The notes beneath the pieces were generated by a model, which saw only the letters and a list, made by a program, of their open reading frames with translations, did no database searches and had not been told where the DNA came from. DNA of 64,000 nucleotides from Girardinichthys multiradiatus (lineage: Eukaryota > Chordata > Actinopteri > Cyprinodontiformes > Goodeidae), in NCBI RefSeq assembly GCF_021462225.1, contig NC_061797.1, positions 21,847,093 through 21,911,092 of the forward strand, read 5' to 3'. The translations under genes and the position numbers were made by a program. Shown here one piece after another: positions 23,723 to 34,815 of the stretch. The first letter of the stretch is position 1. Every line of letters starts with the position of its first letter.

Positions 23723-26700
23723 CTACCATGTAGGCATCATGTCTGGGAACCAGACCCGACCCAAATGCTTTGACACCTCCCAGTGGATATCGTCCAGCTC
23801 GTAACGGTGATCCGGAACCAGCACTTCCTCCATGATGGACAGCTGCTTCAGTCTGTCCCCGCACATCTTAACGAACTCCACAAAGGCGCTGCAGGACACT
23901 TCGCACTCTCCCAGGCCTATGGCGGACAGCTGCGTGCAGCGCTGGGCGATGCGGATGAGCTCCTCATCGAGCGGCCGCAGCCCGTTGGCGCACACCACCA
24001 GCTCAACCAGACGGGGGCAGGTGAGCCCTACGCGGCCCAGCACGTCTTTGCTGACGGAGCGGCCGAAGTAGAGGTGCGTGACGGGGATTTCGTCGCGGAA
24101 GAAAGGGTCGAACTCCTCCTCGTACAGGTAGAAGTACATGACCAGATTGAACTTGGGAGAGTGGCGCACCATTGCGTCCCAGCTGCTCTTCTTGATGGTG
24201 TGGAACTGCTGGCCTGGGTTCTCGCTGACCACGTCGATGCGAAGGTGCTCGAGGTGAACGTGCTTCTCTGAGGAGAGCGCGATGAGGAGTTCGTCACTCA
24301 GCAAGTGGTAGTTCAGAGCCAGTTCTCTCAGGCCGTGGCACTGATCGGCCACGCACATGATGCCTGGAAACAGGAGAACAGAATGAGGTGGAATCTATGC
24401 TGCCCTGCAAACGTATTCATACACCCTGAACTTTTCCACATTTTGTCACAACCTCCAATGTATTTTTTAGGCATTTTATGTGTTAGACACATGCAAAGTA
24501 GTGAGTAATTGTAAACTGTAAGGAAAACAGGAGCAGAAATGCAAGCGTAGCAGAAAGCTAACACATAATCCCCATAGTTACACATGGCGGTTGCAGCATC
24601 ATTCTGTGAGGATGCTTTTATGAAAGATGGATAAACAGTGAACTCCTAGAAGACAACCTGTTAGAGGCTGCAAGACATTCGAAACGGGAACGGAGGTTTA
24701 CCTTCAGAAAGGCGAACAAGCCTAAACATAGAGCCAGAGCTATGATGGAAAGGCTTAGATTGAAGTATATTCCTGTTAAAATGGCCCAGTCAAAGCCTAG
24801 ATAAACAACCAACTGAGACCTGCAGCTGTTTTTGCAGCTAAGGGTTATGCCACAAAGCACTGACAGGGGGAGACTGAAAACTAATGAGCTCCAGACTTTT
24901 CAGAGTTTAATTTGTAACAAAATGTTGAAAACCTTGAACCTGTCTGATTCCGCTTCACAATTAAGACGTTTTGTGTTCGTCTATCTCGTAAAATCTAAAC
25001 AAAACACGATGAAGTACGTGGTTGCAACATGACAAAATGTGAAAAATTCGAATGCATATCATAACATTTGCAAGGCACTACATGTAAGAAAAGTTGACCA
25101 TTTTATCTTTTAGTATTAAATTTGTTTTTCCTGCATGATGCATTTATTTCTTTTAAGCAACAATTTGGTATTTTTGTGAATTGTCTACTTGAGGTAATCC
25201 AGTAGAAATCTTTGTGCCAGTTCTTGAGGCAAATTATTCCTCATGGCAGCAAAATTAGAAAATAACCGAAAAACATATATAAATAAAACACATGGCAGAA
25301 GATGGAGTCTGTCTTTGCATCCAAAGTATATGAAATTAAACTATCTGGAATTATCTGGACTGCATGTAACTGGATTTCATCCGGATCCATTCGTTCAATA
25401 TGATGGACACCCAGAGTTGACTCTTATTGTGAACTGGCACAACAAATGAACTAAGCTGAATTTATCTTTGTGAGCAACGAGGTTCCCAATAATGAGTCAG
25501 TTATTAACAATTAGCAGCCATGTTGTAAATCATGTGTTGCGGTCGTACCTGCAGGTGAAACATGAGGGCAGCTGCTCATTTTCAGCAGCTTGAGAGTGTC
25601 GCTGTTGTTGGCCACCAGGACTTTGAGGGAGGGGTCATCTACGGGCGTGTCGTCGATTTTCAGGGAGGACAGGGACTTGGAGTTGACAAAAACCACCGTC
25701 AGTGCAGAGATGAAGTGAGACTGTTGAAAGAAAAGAGAAAGAGAGGCGTTTAATGGCACGAAATTTGAGAACTAGGGTGACATGAAACCAAACTGGTTCC
25801 AACACAATGGTGATGATGGAAATATACACGGAAATATAAAAATCTTTTTTATTTAACGGCCAAAAACAGGTGTTTTAAACATAAAAAAATTAGTTTTTTC
25901 TTCAAATCTAACAATAAGCCACTATTATAAATTTATTGATCAAAGACCATAGTCCATGGAAGTCTTTAGTTAAGAGAGGCTTTGCAGACTTTGACTGGAA
26001 ATTGCATCTGACTGACTGATAAGAAACATGCCCCAAAAACAAGAGCTGCCACTTGAAACAACAGTTAAAACTTCTTTAAGCACGTCACTCAAAAAGAGGA
26101 GCAACATAAGATGCTGGTGGCTCCCAGACAGTTTGGTTTGAAAAACACCAAAGCACTTGTGTGGAAATTGCTCTACATATAAAGCTTGATCGATTGATTG
26201 ATTGAAAACTGACTCAGCCAACAAACAAAACAATATTCATTATTTAAATGGAATATAAAAAGCTCCACTTGCAAAGATAATCTAAGCTACTGAAGTGGTA
26301 TACCTTCTTTTAAAATCAGTCAAGTATGAAAGTTTGGTAAAGCCTAAAATGATCCAAGCTGTGATAAACTGTTAAAGAAAACTGAGACAAAAAGTGACAT
26401 TTTAATCTGTTAACTTGAGGGTTTTCCTGGCCTAGACCTTCCCCCGGGCACACGGCATCAATCAGTCGGTCGGTTGGTCTTATTTATTCCATTCTTCCTT
26501 AAAACCTGAAGTTTGTGGGGGGTGGCTGAGTTATCGTTTCCCTTCAGGCTTACCTTGGGCATCTCCATGAAGCTGGGCCTGGCCGTGGATATGAGTCCCA
26601 GAGTTTTTAACGAACAATTCACCAGCTGAGAGAGGATGTCACACGCTGCCTCTGCAGACTCTCTGCTGCTGTCCACCTGCACATCAGACACAGAAAATGA

Positions 26701-28809
26701 AACCCTCATTTTGAATAGAAGATGCAAATCCATTTCAATGCATCCATTTAACTAGAAAACCTCTTAACTGTCTTACCTTAAAGCTGACATACTGTAGGTG
26801 GTTGGAGTGCTTTTTGATTATCTGTTTGATGAGCTCCGGGTGTGTGGCCTTCAGGTAGGAGCTGGCTGGCTGGTTCAGCTCGAACTCAAAGCAGCGCCAC
26901 AGCTCTGGCATGTGGAAGGCCTGATTCCAGCCTCGGCACACCTGGACGTATTACACAACAGACTCAATGGAAGAGAAATGGGATTTATCAAAAAAGTACT
27001 TCTTCAATACTTTGTAATGTGACTCAATGTGACCCAGGGGGAAAAGAAACACGATAACCTTTCTGACCTCCACACCAAACGAACGTCAAACTTGTTTGGA
27101 GGAAGAAAACACCAGCTATAAATGTGGACAGACTGAGATTATGTTTCTAAGCCACTAAAAGGAACACTGAAAGTATGTCTGCTAAACCATAAATGATGAA
27201 ACATCTGTATTTGCTCTACTGTAAAACTAAATCTTCAGTAAATAAAGGTGCGATCGCATGACAACGCCTTTGAGTTCCAGTCACACACTCCAGTTTATTT
27301 TACTGGGATTTCGTGTGACAGACCAACACACAGTAGTGCATACTTATGAAGTGAAAGGAAAATGATGCATGGTTTTCAAGTTTTGTTTTTACAAACCATC
27401 TGAAAACTGTGACATGCACTTGTATTCCTCCCTCATGAGTCAACGCCCACATTGCTCCAATTACTGTTGCAAGTCTTTTAGGGTGTGTCTCTACCAGCTT
27501 CCCACATCTACTCAGTGAAAATTTGACCTATTGCTCACTGCAAAATACCCCCAGCTCAGATTGATTAAATGGCCAGCATCTGTGAACAGTAACATTTAAG
27601 TCTTCCCACATGTCCAGTCAGATTTAATAACAAACTTTGACTGTTCCATTTTAACAAATGTGTAGGCTTGAATTTAAACTAATCCTTTCTTGCACTTTCA
27701 GGATGTTGAGGGTTCTTGTCCTGCTGGAAGGTGAACCTCCAATCCAGCTTCAAGTCTTTTGCAGCCTCTAGCAGATTTTTTCCAGGAGTGTCCTAGTTTT
27801 TAGCTCCATCTTTCCATCAATCCTGATCACTTCCCTGTCCCCGCTGCAGAAAAGCCTTTGCACAGTATGATGCAGCCACCATCATGTTATGTGGTGGGGA
27901 TGGTGTGTTCAGAATGCTGCACAGTGTTGTTGCCATACAGCCTTTTGCGCACAGGTTAAAATGTTTAATTTTGAATAGCAATAGCACCTTCTTCCATATG
28001 CTTGCCGTATCGCCTACATTGCTTGTGGCAAACTTTATATGGTTTCTTTCAGTGTGCATTAATAGTAGTCCTGTTACAGTAATATCCCTCTGATGCAGAC
28101 TATCCACAGTTTGGCTGCATAAATGTATTTTGCCAGTCTGAAGTAACATTTATGATGTCCAAGCCACACCTCATCCTGGCAGATTCTCCCACCCGAGCTG
28201 GGGATTTCTGCAGCTCATCCAGAGTTACAGTGGCCAATGTGGCTACATCGCTGATTAATGCTCTCCTTTCTCAGCTTATCAGCTTAAGCGCAAGACCCAT
28301 GTCTTAGTAGGTTTGCAGTTGTACCAGATGATGGACTGAACAGTGCTACTGGACATGTTTATATATTTAACCTCGCCCTGCCCTATACCTGACCTGTCTT
28401 ATGTGTTCCTTGGACTACATGATGCTGTTTGTTCACCAGTGTTCTCTAACAAACCTCTGAGGCCTTTACGTGAAAAGGTTTATGGGGAATGAATACTTTT
28501 GCAAGGCACTGTAATAATAATCATTTGAATGACAAGCCCCACATTGTTATATCACACAGTTTTACAAAGAGCAGAACGCTAATGCAATCCTTGCTTTTAG
28601 GATACCTGAGAAGCATAAGCCCTGTCCAGCAGTGGGAGGTACTGGAAAATGTGAAGCAGGATCTCCTGCGGCAAACACTCCCAGCTGGCTCCCTCCTCTT
28701 CCAGCTCTTTCTCTCCCCCGTGCTCAGCTGACCATCTGATAGTCTTCTGACACCCCCCACTGGGGCCTCCTCCTTCCTCCTGCTCATTCTCTTGGATACC
28801 TCGTTTCAT
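23723..28809 (-). CDS. fbxl3: FBXL3, F-box/LRR cryptochrome E3 ligase subunit
   Basis: Exons in order: 28606-28809, 26777-26941, 26554-26676, 25549-25720, 23723-24363; 434 residues (mammalian 428). The N terminus is variable and acidic; the F-box lies at about residues 40-80 ([15 protein letters not shown]), followed by leucine-rich repeats and the conserved end [18 protein letters not shown]3 is the substrate receptor of an SCF ligase that ubiquitinates CRY1/CRY2 and so sets circadian period; its C-terminal tryptophan inserts into the cryptochrome FAD pocket. The residues equivalent to mouse Cys358 and Ile364 (After-hours and Overtime mutations) are kept in [12 protein letters not shown]. 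The start ATG is one base inside its exon (cccag|AATG), so the 5' UTR comes almost wholly from an upstream exon. Introns carry Tc1-like debris. Confidence 0.96.
24399..25082 (+). mobile_element. Internally deleted Tc1-like element in fbxl3 intron
   Basis: Left end 'tgccctgcaaacgtattcat' and right end 'catttgcaaggcacta' are the mutually complementary ends of a common fish Tc1-like family. Inside, only scraps of transposase remain, such as 'gttagaggctgcaagacatt' and 'aaacatagagccagagctat', full of stops. Non-autonomous and dead, in the last fbxl3 intron. Confidence 0.75.
27260..28514 (-). mobile_element. Decayed Tc1-like element in fbxl3 intron 1
   Basis: The same family as the element at 24399, in the opposite direction. 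It ends at right with 'gaatacttttgcaaggcact'. The minus strand carries recognisable transposase sequence (complement of 'cctgctggaaggtgaacctc' and 'atggtgtgttcagaatgctg') broken by many frameshifts. Close to full length but clearly inactive. Confidence 0.75.
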
Positions 28810-29356
28810 TCTGGGAAAGGAGAATAGGGAGTTTAAATCATTTTATCACCAACCCTGCAACCCATAGACCAGTTCATACTCAGTTATATTCCCGCACATG
28901 CTATGAAAGACATTATTATATTAGGCTGCAAATCAATTGACCGTGGACACTGATGGACCACCTTTGACTTCTATCAAGGCACCCCTCATCGCGCCGCTAA
29001 GTACGCCGGAGTGTGAATGGTGCGGACCCAGCCTTTCTCGCTCACAATGAAAACATTTGTACTCATAGGTCACGCCTCCCTCTGGTTCAACAACCAACAC
29101 AGGCGTCAAACTAACATGTCATAAATTGCTGACACCGAAATGAAGGCTAAAACGGTGTTAAATGGACACATATGTGCATAAACGTCGAGATACTGACGTT
29201 AAAGACGACACAAAAACGCTGATCTGTAGTAAGCTTAACCACATCTAACCACGCTGGGGTTAAGCTAACTATTATTAGCATGTTATAACTAGTTATTAAA
29301 ACCAATCGATTTAAACAAGTTTAGGTTCTAAGCTTAACGTTGATGGTTTATCTCAC

Positions 29357-29625
29357 CTGGCTTTCAGCTCCACTGTTTGCGGTTTATTTACAAGGGATCA
29401 CTCTCAACGTCAACCGGGACCGACAAAATAAAACTGCGTACGGGCTGGCCGAGCGATCAAACACATTGGACCATACGACAGCACGGTGTGGCCGGTCGTT
29501 GCTGAACACCAACTCAGGAGGCTTCCGACGGGAGATTTCCAAAAGTCTTCGGGTTTTCCGGGCGCCTGACCTAGTTTTGAGTCACAACTCTGCCTCGGTA
29601 CAGCACTTTGTCGGCTAAAGATGGC
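29357..29625 (-). promoter_or_regulatory. fbxl3: fbxl3 promoter and non-coding first exon
   Basis: A donor on the minus strand (GCCAG|gtgagataa, exon edge at 29357) would splice to the acceptor at 28810, one base before the fbxl3 ATG. The stretch up to about 29640 is richer in CG than its surroundings. 'aagatggcg' at 29620-29628 is a YY1-type motif. Transcription start not visible. Confidence 0.5.
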
Positions 29626-29639
29626 GTTTGTGTTGCTGT

Positions 29640-31727
29640 GCGGATCAGAACGCTGCAGTTATAGTGAACGGTCGGCAGGGGGAGTATTTACCCAAAGTCG
29701 TATTCAAAACAAACAAGGCCATTTAAGATAAAGAAAAAAAAAAACCCTCGAATTTAAACAATCGCATAAATTCATAAGAGTCTTCTACAATAGTTTCTTG
29801 CCTCTTGTAAAAGACGTTTCGGAACCAAAAGTTTAGATTTTCTGATAGTAATCATCACAATGAAGCTCCAGTTCTGATAAGTAATTTGAGTTTGTAGAGA
29901 TACTGAATGAAATTAAAGCTGCTCTCTCTCTGTTTTTGTGTTTGAATTTTTAGAACTGATATTTCTGTTGGTCCTGTACAGTTTGTGTCATACTCTGCTA
30001 AATATATTTCCAAATAAAGAACAATCCATAAAAGTGCCATAGTTGAGCATTTTGTCAAATTTTGCTTTCAATACAAAAAAGTAGTTTAGGTATGATAAAT
30101 TAGATATAGTTGGATAACTGAATATGCTGATATAGTTTCCAGGAATATATTTCTCATTTTACAGTTAGATTCATAGTTTGACATGACTGTGAAGAGACAA
30201 GATATAAAACAAACATGAAAATTCAGTCTAAACTCACTAGAAATATTACCCAAAAATGTTCACACATCATCTTATTTGTTTTTGTGTTTGTTTTGGTTGA
30301 GCTCTCGGGCTTCATGTCTTTTTTGCAGAAGACTTTTAATACACCCACTGTGAATTCGCAGCAAGCAAACATACCAGATCAGAAAAAAGCATCGTCAGGC
30401 ACAAGTACCAGAAATGACAACTTTTACGACAGTTTGAGTCGGAACTGAAATACAGTACGTTTATTAAAATGAGACGGATTTGCAGTTTTTACGCTCCATC
30501 CGCATTGGCATCGATTTAGAAAGCAACAAACACGTACAAATGCAGTATTTACACACCACTATACACATTTTTACAAAATACAATTGCAGCTTTCTTTTTA
30601 AATATGATCTAAAATCATGATGTGAAGGCGGTTCCAACAAGCTACAGTTAAACTCTTTGGACAAAAAAGTTTTTACAATGCAGAATTGGATAAAAGTTGT
30701 AATAGTATCACCCTTTTTTGTGTCATTTTCCCTTAATGCACATTCTGCCACTTTAGATAAGGTTTTCTGAGGACAAATATCATCTGTTGTACAAGTGATA
30801 AGCTTCTGGTGCAGAAATGCATCTTGCCCGTCTGAGAAAGCCATATTTATGACATCCAAGCCCCACCTCATTGTTATCTGACAAATACACAACATTTAGA
30901 AAGCAGTAACAGACAAGGCAGTTTGCTCTGGTGACAAGCCTTTAAAGAAGTTTAGGGTTTCTATTTGACAAAAACAGCTGACCTGCATCTCTTTCCATTT
31001 TCCACAGAGGTGTCATGGCACAAAGGTTGAAACCATAACTCCAGCCCTCTGAAGGAGGCGGCTTTGAAAGCCAAGATGAATTTAAGCCATTCAGGTGTGT
31101 TCTTGGTCCGTCAAAGTAGTGCATGATGAAAGGTTCTGCTTAGCTCTTTTCTCTTAACAAAAGAGAAAAGTTTAGAGGTTATATGCAACACTGCCACATG
31201 TTTCCCTTAGAAATGGAGGAGAAATTGATTCTCTTTCTTATCAGTGTCATATGCTGTTTTTCATGTCCACTATGAACTATCTGAGGGTTTATTACCTTTT
31301 ATCCTCTGCAGTGCTAAACAGTGTTATCTGAGTTAAAACCCACGTATGTCGCCTGATAATGTTTGCAGGGCCTCATAAGAACATGCGATAAAGCAAGAGA
31401 ACAAACATTTCGTTATTTACAATGCATATTCATGTCAAGTGTTGCAGCTGCTTGTTTTTAACATGTTACACAATACTGCCATCGCGTGGCCAAACGTATT
31501 TTCGCAGTTTAAACAAAAGTTGCATTTCTTGTAAGAAATTGTCAATTAATTTGTGTGAAGCAAATTAATTGGGATTTAGATCTTTAACTTACAAATTAAA
31601 CCTTTGCAAAGTGTTAGTGAGCGTTTAAGCTATGTAAATGTTTAACCATTCAAAAGTGTATCATTGTTTGGTTTAAGGGTGAACCGTAAAACAATTACGG
31701 TATGTAAAACACAGGGACCCTGAAATA
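29640..31727. other. Gene-poor stretch 5' of fbxl3
   Basis: About 2 kb without a supported gene. At 30680-30890 there is a weak Tc1-like remnant ('cttgcccgtctgagaaagcc', 'tgacatccaagccccacctc' resembling 28130-28180). At 31146-31170 a perfect 10-base inverted repeat (cttttctctt / aagagaaaag, 5-base loop) is seen, of unknown meaning. The remainder is plain AT-rich sequence. Confidence 0.4.
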
Positions 31728-33337
31728 CAGGTCCTTCTCAAAATATTAGCATATTGTGATAAAGTTAATTATTTTCCATAATGTAATGATGAAAATTTAA
31801 CATTCATATATTTTAGATTCATTGCAAACTAACTGAAATATTTCAGGTCTTTTGTTGTCTTAATACGGATGATTTTGGCATACAGCTCATGAAAACCCAA
31901 AATTCCTATCTCACAAAATTAGCACATCATTAAAAGGGTCTCTAAACGAGCTATGAACCTAATCATCTGAATCAACGAGTTAACTCTAAACACCTGCAAA
32001 AGATTCCTGAGGCCTTTAAAACTCCCAGCCTGGTTCATCACTCAAAACCCCAATCATGGGTAAGACTGCCGACCTGACTGCTGTCCAGAAGGCCACTATT
32101 GACACCCTCAAGCAAGAGGGTAAGACACAGAAAGAAATTTCTGAACGAATAGGCTGTTTCCAGAGTGCTGTATCAAGGCACCTCAGTGGGAAGTCTGTGG
32201 GAAGGAAAAAGTGTGGCAGAAAACGCTGCACAACGAGAAGAGGTGACCGGACCCTGAGGAAGATTGTGGAGAAGGGCCGATTCCAGACCTTGGGGGACCT
32301 GCGGAAGCAGTGGACTGAGTATGGAGTAGAAACATCCAGAGCCACCGTGCACAGGCGTGTGCAGGAAATGGGCTACAGGTGCCGCATTCCCCAGGTCAAG
32401 CCACTTTTGAACCAGAAACAGCGGCAGAAGCGCCTGACCTGGGCTACAGAGAAGCAGCATTGGACTGTTGCTCAGTGGTCCAAAGTACTTTTTTCGGATG
32501 AAAGCAAATTCTGCATGTCATTCGGAAATCAAGGTGCCAGAGTCTGGAGGAAGACTGGGGAGAAGGAAATGCCAAAATGCCAGAAGTCCAGTGTCAAGTA
32601 CCCACAGTCAGTGATGGTCTGGGGTGCCGTGTCAGCTGCTGGTGTTGGTCCACTGTGTTTTATCAAGGGCAGGGTCAATGCAGCTAGCTATCAGGAGATT
32701 TTGGAGCACTTCATGCTTCCATCTGCTGAAAAGCTTTATGGAGATGAAGATTTCATTTTTCAGCACGACCTGGCACCTGCTCACAGTGCCAAAACCACTG
32801 GTAAATGGTTTACTGACCATGGTATCACTGTGCTCAATTGGCCTGCCAACTCTCCTGACCTGAACCCCATAGAAAATCTGTGGGATATTGTGAAGAGAAC
32901 GTTGAGAGACTCAAGACCCAACACTCTGGATGAGCTAAAGGCCGCTATCGAAGCATCCTGGGCCTCCATAAGACCTCAGCAGTGCCACAGGCTGATTGCC
33001 TCCATGCCACGCCGCATTGAAGCAGTCATTTCTGCCAAAGGATTCCCGACCAAGTATTGAGTGCATAACTGTACATGATTATTTGAAGGTTGACGTTTTT
33101 TGTATTAAAAACACTTTTCTTTTATTGGTCGGATGAAATATGCTAATTTTGTGAGATAGGAATTTTGGGTTTTCATGAGCTGTATGCCAAAATCATCCGT
33201 ATTAAGACAATAAAAGACCTGAAATATTTCAGTTAGTGTGCAATGAATCTAAAATATATGAATGTTAAATTTTCATCATGACATTATGGAAAATAATGAA
33301 CTTTATCACAATATGCTAATATTTTGAGAAGGACCTG
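31728..33337 (+). mobile_element. Tc1/mariner element, copy B (complete, intact transposase)
   Basis: A 1.6-kb element flanked by TA at 31726-31727 and 33338-33339, with the same long inverted terminal repeats as copy A. It carries an uninterrupted transposase frame (32056-33060) and both ends, so every visible part needed for autonomy is present. Copies A and B differ by only scattered single bases on reading them side by side. Confidence 0.95.
32056..33060 (+). CDS. Tc1-type DD34E transposase, intact
   Basis: 334 residues with no stop. The N terminus is a paired-like helix-turn-helix domain (QKATIDTLKQEGKTQKEISE, then IGCFQSAVSRHLSGKSVGRK) followed by basic stretches (KKCGRKRCTTRRG). Catalytic residues: Asp in LFSDESKF, Asp in FQHDLAPAHS, Glu in NPIENLWD. 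There are 34 residues between the second Asp and the Glu, so it is a DD34E enzyme. The enzyme binds the inverted repeats and moves the element by cut-and-paste into TA. The second codon region (ATGGGTAAGACT) follows a clear 5' leader inside the element. Full length for the family. Whether it is expressed or active cannot be seen; single differences from copy A at coding sites exist. Confidence 0.93.
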   Translation: MGKTADLTAVQKATIDTLKQEGKTQKEISERIGCFQSAVSRHLSGKSVGRKKCGRKRCTTRRGDRTLRKIVEKGRFQTLGDLRKQWTEYGVETSRATVHRRVQEMGYRCRIPQVKPLLNQKQRQKRLTWATEKQHWTVAQWSKVLFSDESKFCMSFGNQGARVWRKTGEKEMPKCQKSSVKYPQSVMVWGAVSAAGVGPLCFIKGRVNAASYQEILEHFMLPSAEKLYGDEDFIFQHDLAPAHSAKTTGKWFTDHGITVLNWPANSPDLNPIENLWDIVKRTLRDSRPNTLDELKAAIEASWASIRPQQCHRLIASMPRRIEAVISAKGFPTKY

Positions 33338-34009
33338 TAGAACCCAAAGGTTCAAACAAGCTGTCCCTTTTTTATATTTGCATGAGTTAGAACGGCCTGA
33401 AGCAAATACCAAGTAAAATGCTCTGCTGTTCTCCAGTTATGTACCGCTGTTAAATACCATCATATATATTTAGTAATTTTTATTTCCACTTAAAAGTACT
33501 TTACTAAATTTACTCAAGATGGAATTGAATTTTCTTTTCTCTCTGTATCATGTTTGTTTGGGATCAATATCAGAAAATAATGTGATGCTGAGAGCTGATG
33601 GTAGTCAAGCATTTTTAATTTCTCAACACTTAAACTGTAATCTCAAATTTTGTACTGCTGCCTCAGTTTTCAAAGCACTGATTAATATCCACTATTAGTC
33701 GGTTTTTGCTCCAACCATCTCTGCACCTCATTTGACTAACAAACGGCATTACAGGTTTTGTCTTCCAAAGTGTAGCTGATTGAACATCCACTTTCTTTAA
33801 TCAGACAAAAACGTTTCTGTGAGGCAGTTCAGCTTCCCGGAGGTGAAGGTGTCATGGTCTGGAGACCATTAAAGACACTGATACCGACAACGAGATTAAA
33901 TTGGATTTACGTTAAACTGGGGTGTGCTCCATTTTCTTTACTGTTGTATCCAAATGAATGAAATGCATCTCCAGTGTGACAGAAGCTGAAGCAGCATTGG
34001 AAATCACTT
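33338..34009. other. Gene-free spacer before the tgfbrap1 3' end
   Basis: About 670 bases of AT-rich sequence with no open frame or repeat I recognise. Confidence 0.3.
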
Positions 34010-34815
34010 TTTATTAGTTAAAACAAGACAATAAGATTTTTGCCCATATGTTCACTGAGAATATAACATTTAATCAATTGTACAAGTTTTACTTTTTTAT
34101 TTATTTCCCCCATGTGCAGCTGAAGCTACATTGAAATGTACATTTCTCCATGAACAATCCCGTATCTTTTCCTCATACTTGACCAGGTGACGAGCTTTTT
34201 TACTTGAATAATGATCAAAATGTAATGATGTCGGATCAAACTGTTGCTGGCAGGTTACCAAGTACAACACTGTAATACAGGAACGACTGATGTTATAGAT
34301 GAGGAGGGGAAGCGGCAGCAGAGACACCAGCTCTTGTAAAAGACACGACACAAAGTGTCTGTGTGTAGTATTTTACAATAAAATCTAACGTGCATTGCAC
34401 ACATTAGGACAGTATTACTATACACACTGACTGGACAAAAACCGTAGGGGTTCTGGTATTATTTCATGCTTCAGAAATATTTGAACCTCTTCTGTTGTTA
34501 AATCAGTTTCTCTAATTTACGATTTTAACTATTTGAGTGAAGACGGGACGGACACAGAAAGAAGCTGAGCTCAACTTTCAAGTCAGAACGTGTGGTAGCG
34601 CTGCAGCACACGAATAAACAGCAGAAGTAATCTGTTCTTTAAGACACAGTCACACTGAGCTGGCTCCCTTCGTGTTGTTCGCCCCACGGTTGAAACTGGA
34701 TCCTCGTCTGTCCTTTGTTCTCCCAACAGGTGGCAGCCATCCAATGTCTCAGTGCATCCTGCTGCAGCTCAGTGCCTCCAATCACACATCAGACAGTGGT
34801 GTGAAATGTCTAGTC
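34010..34815 (-). other. tgfbrap1: Probable tgfbrap1 3' untranslated region
   Basis: Follows the stop codon at 34816-34818 on the minus strand. AATAAA (TTTATT on plus, 34010-34015) is a suitable poly(A) signal about 800 bases downstream. Confidence 0.5.

Noticed and set aside
23783..24271. 162-codon plus-strand open frame opposite fbxl3
   Set aside because: It is the antisense shadow of the GC-rich last exon of fbxl3, whose minus-strand protein is strongly conserved.
29622..29731. Plus-strand ATG with 36-codon frame in the fbxl3 promoter (MAFVLLCGSERC)
   Set aside because: The start overlaps a YY1-type motif; there is no splice donor of quality and no downstream plus-strand gene.
31146..31170. 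10-base perfect inverted repeat with A/T-rich loop
   Set aside because: Could be a small hairpin, but at this length and base composition it is expected by chance in 64 kb; no flanking structure supports a microRNA.
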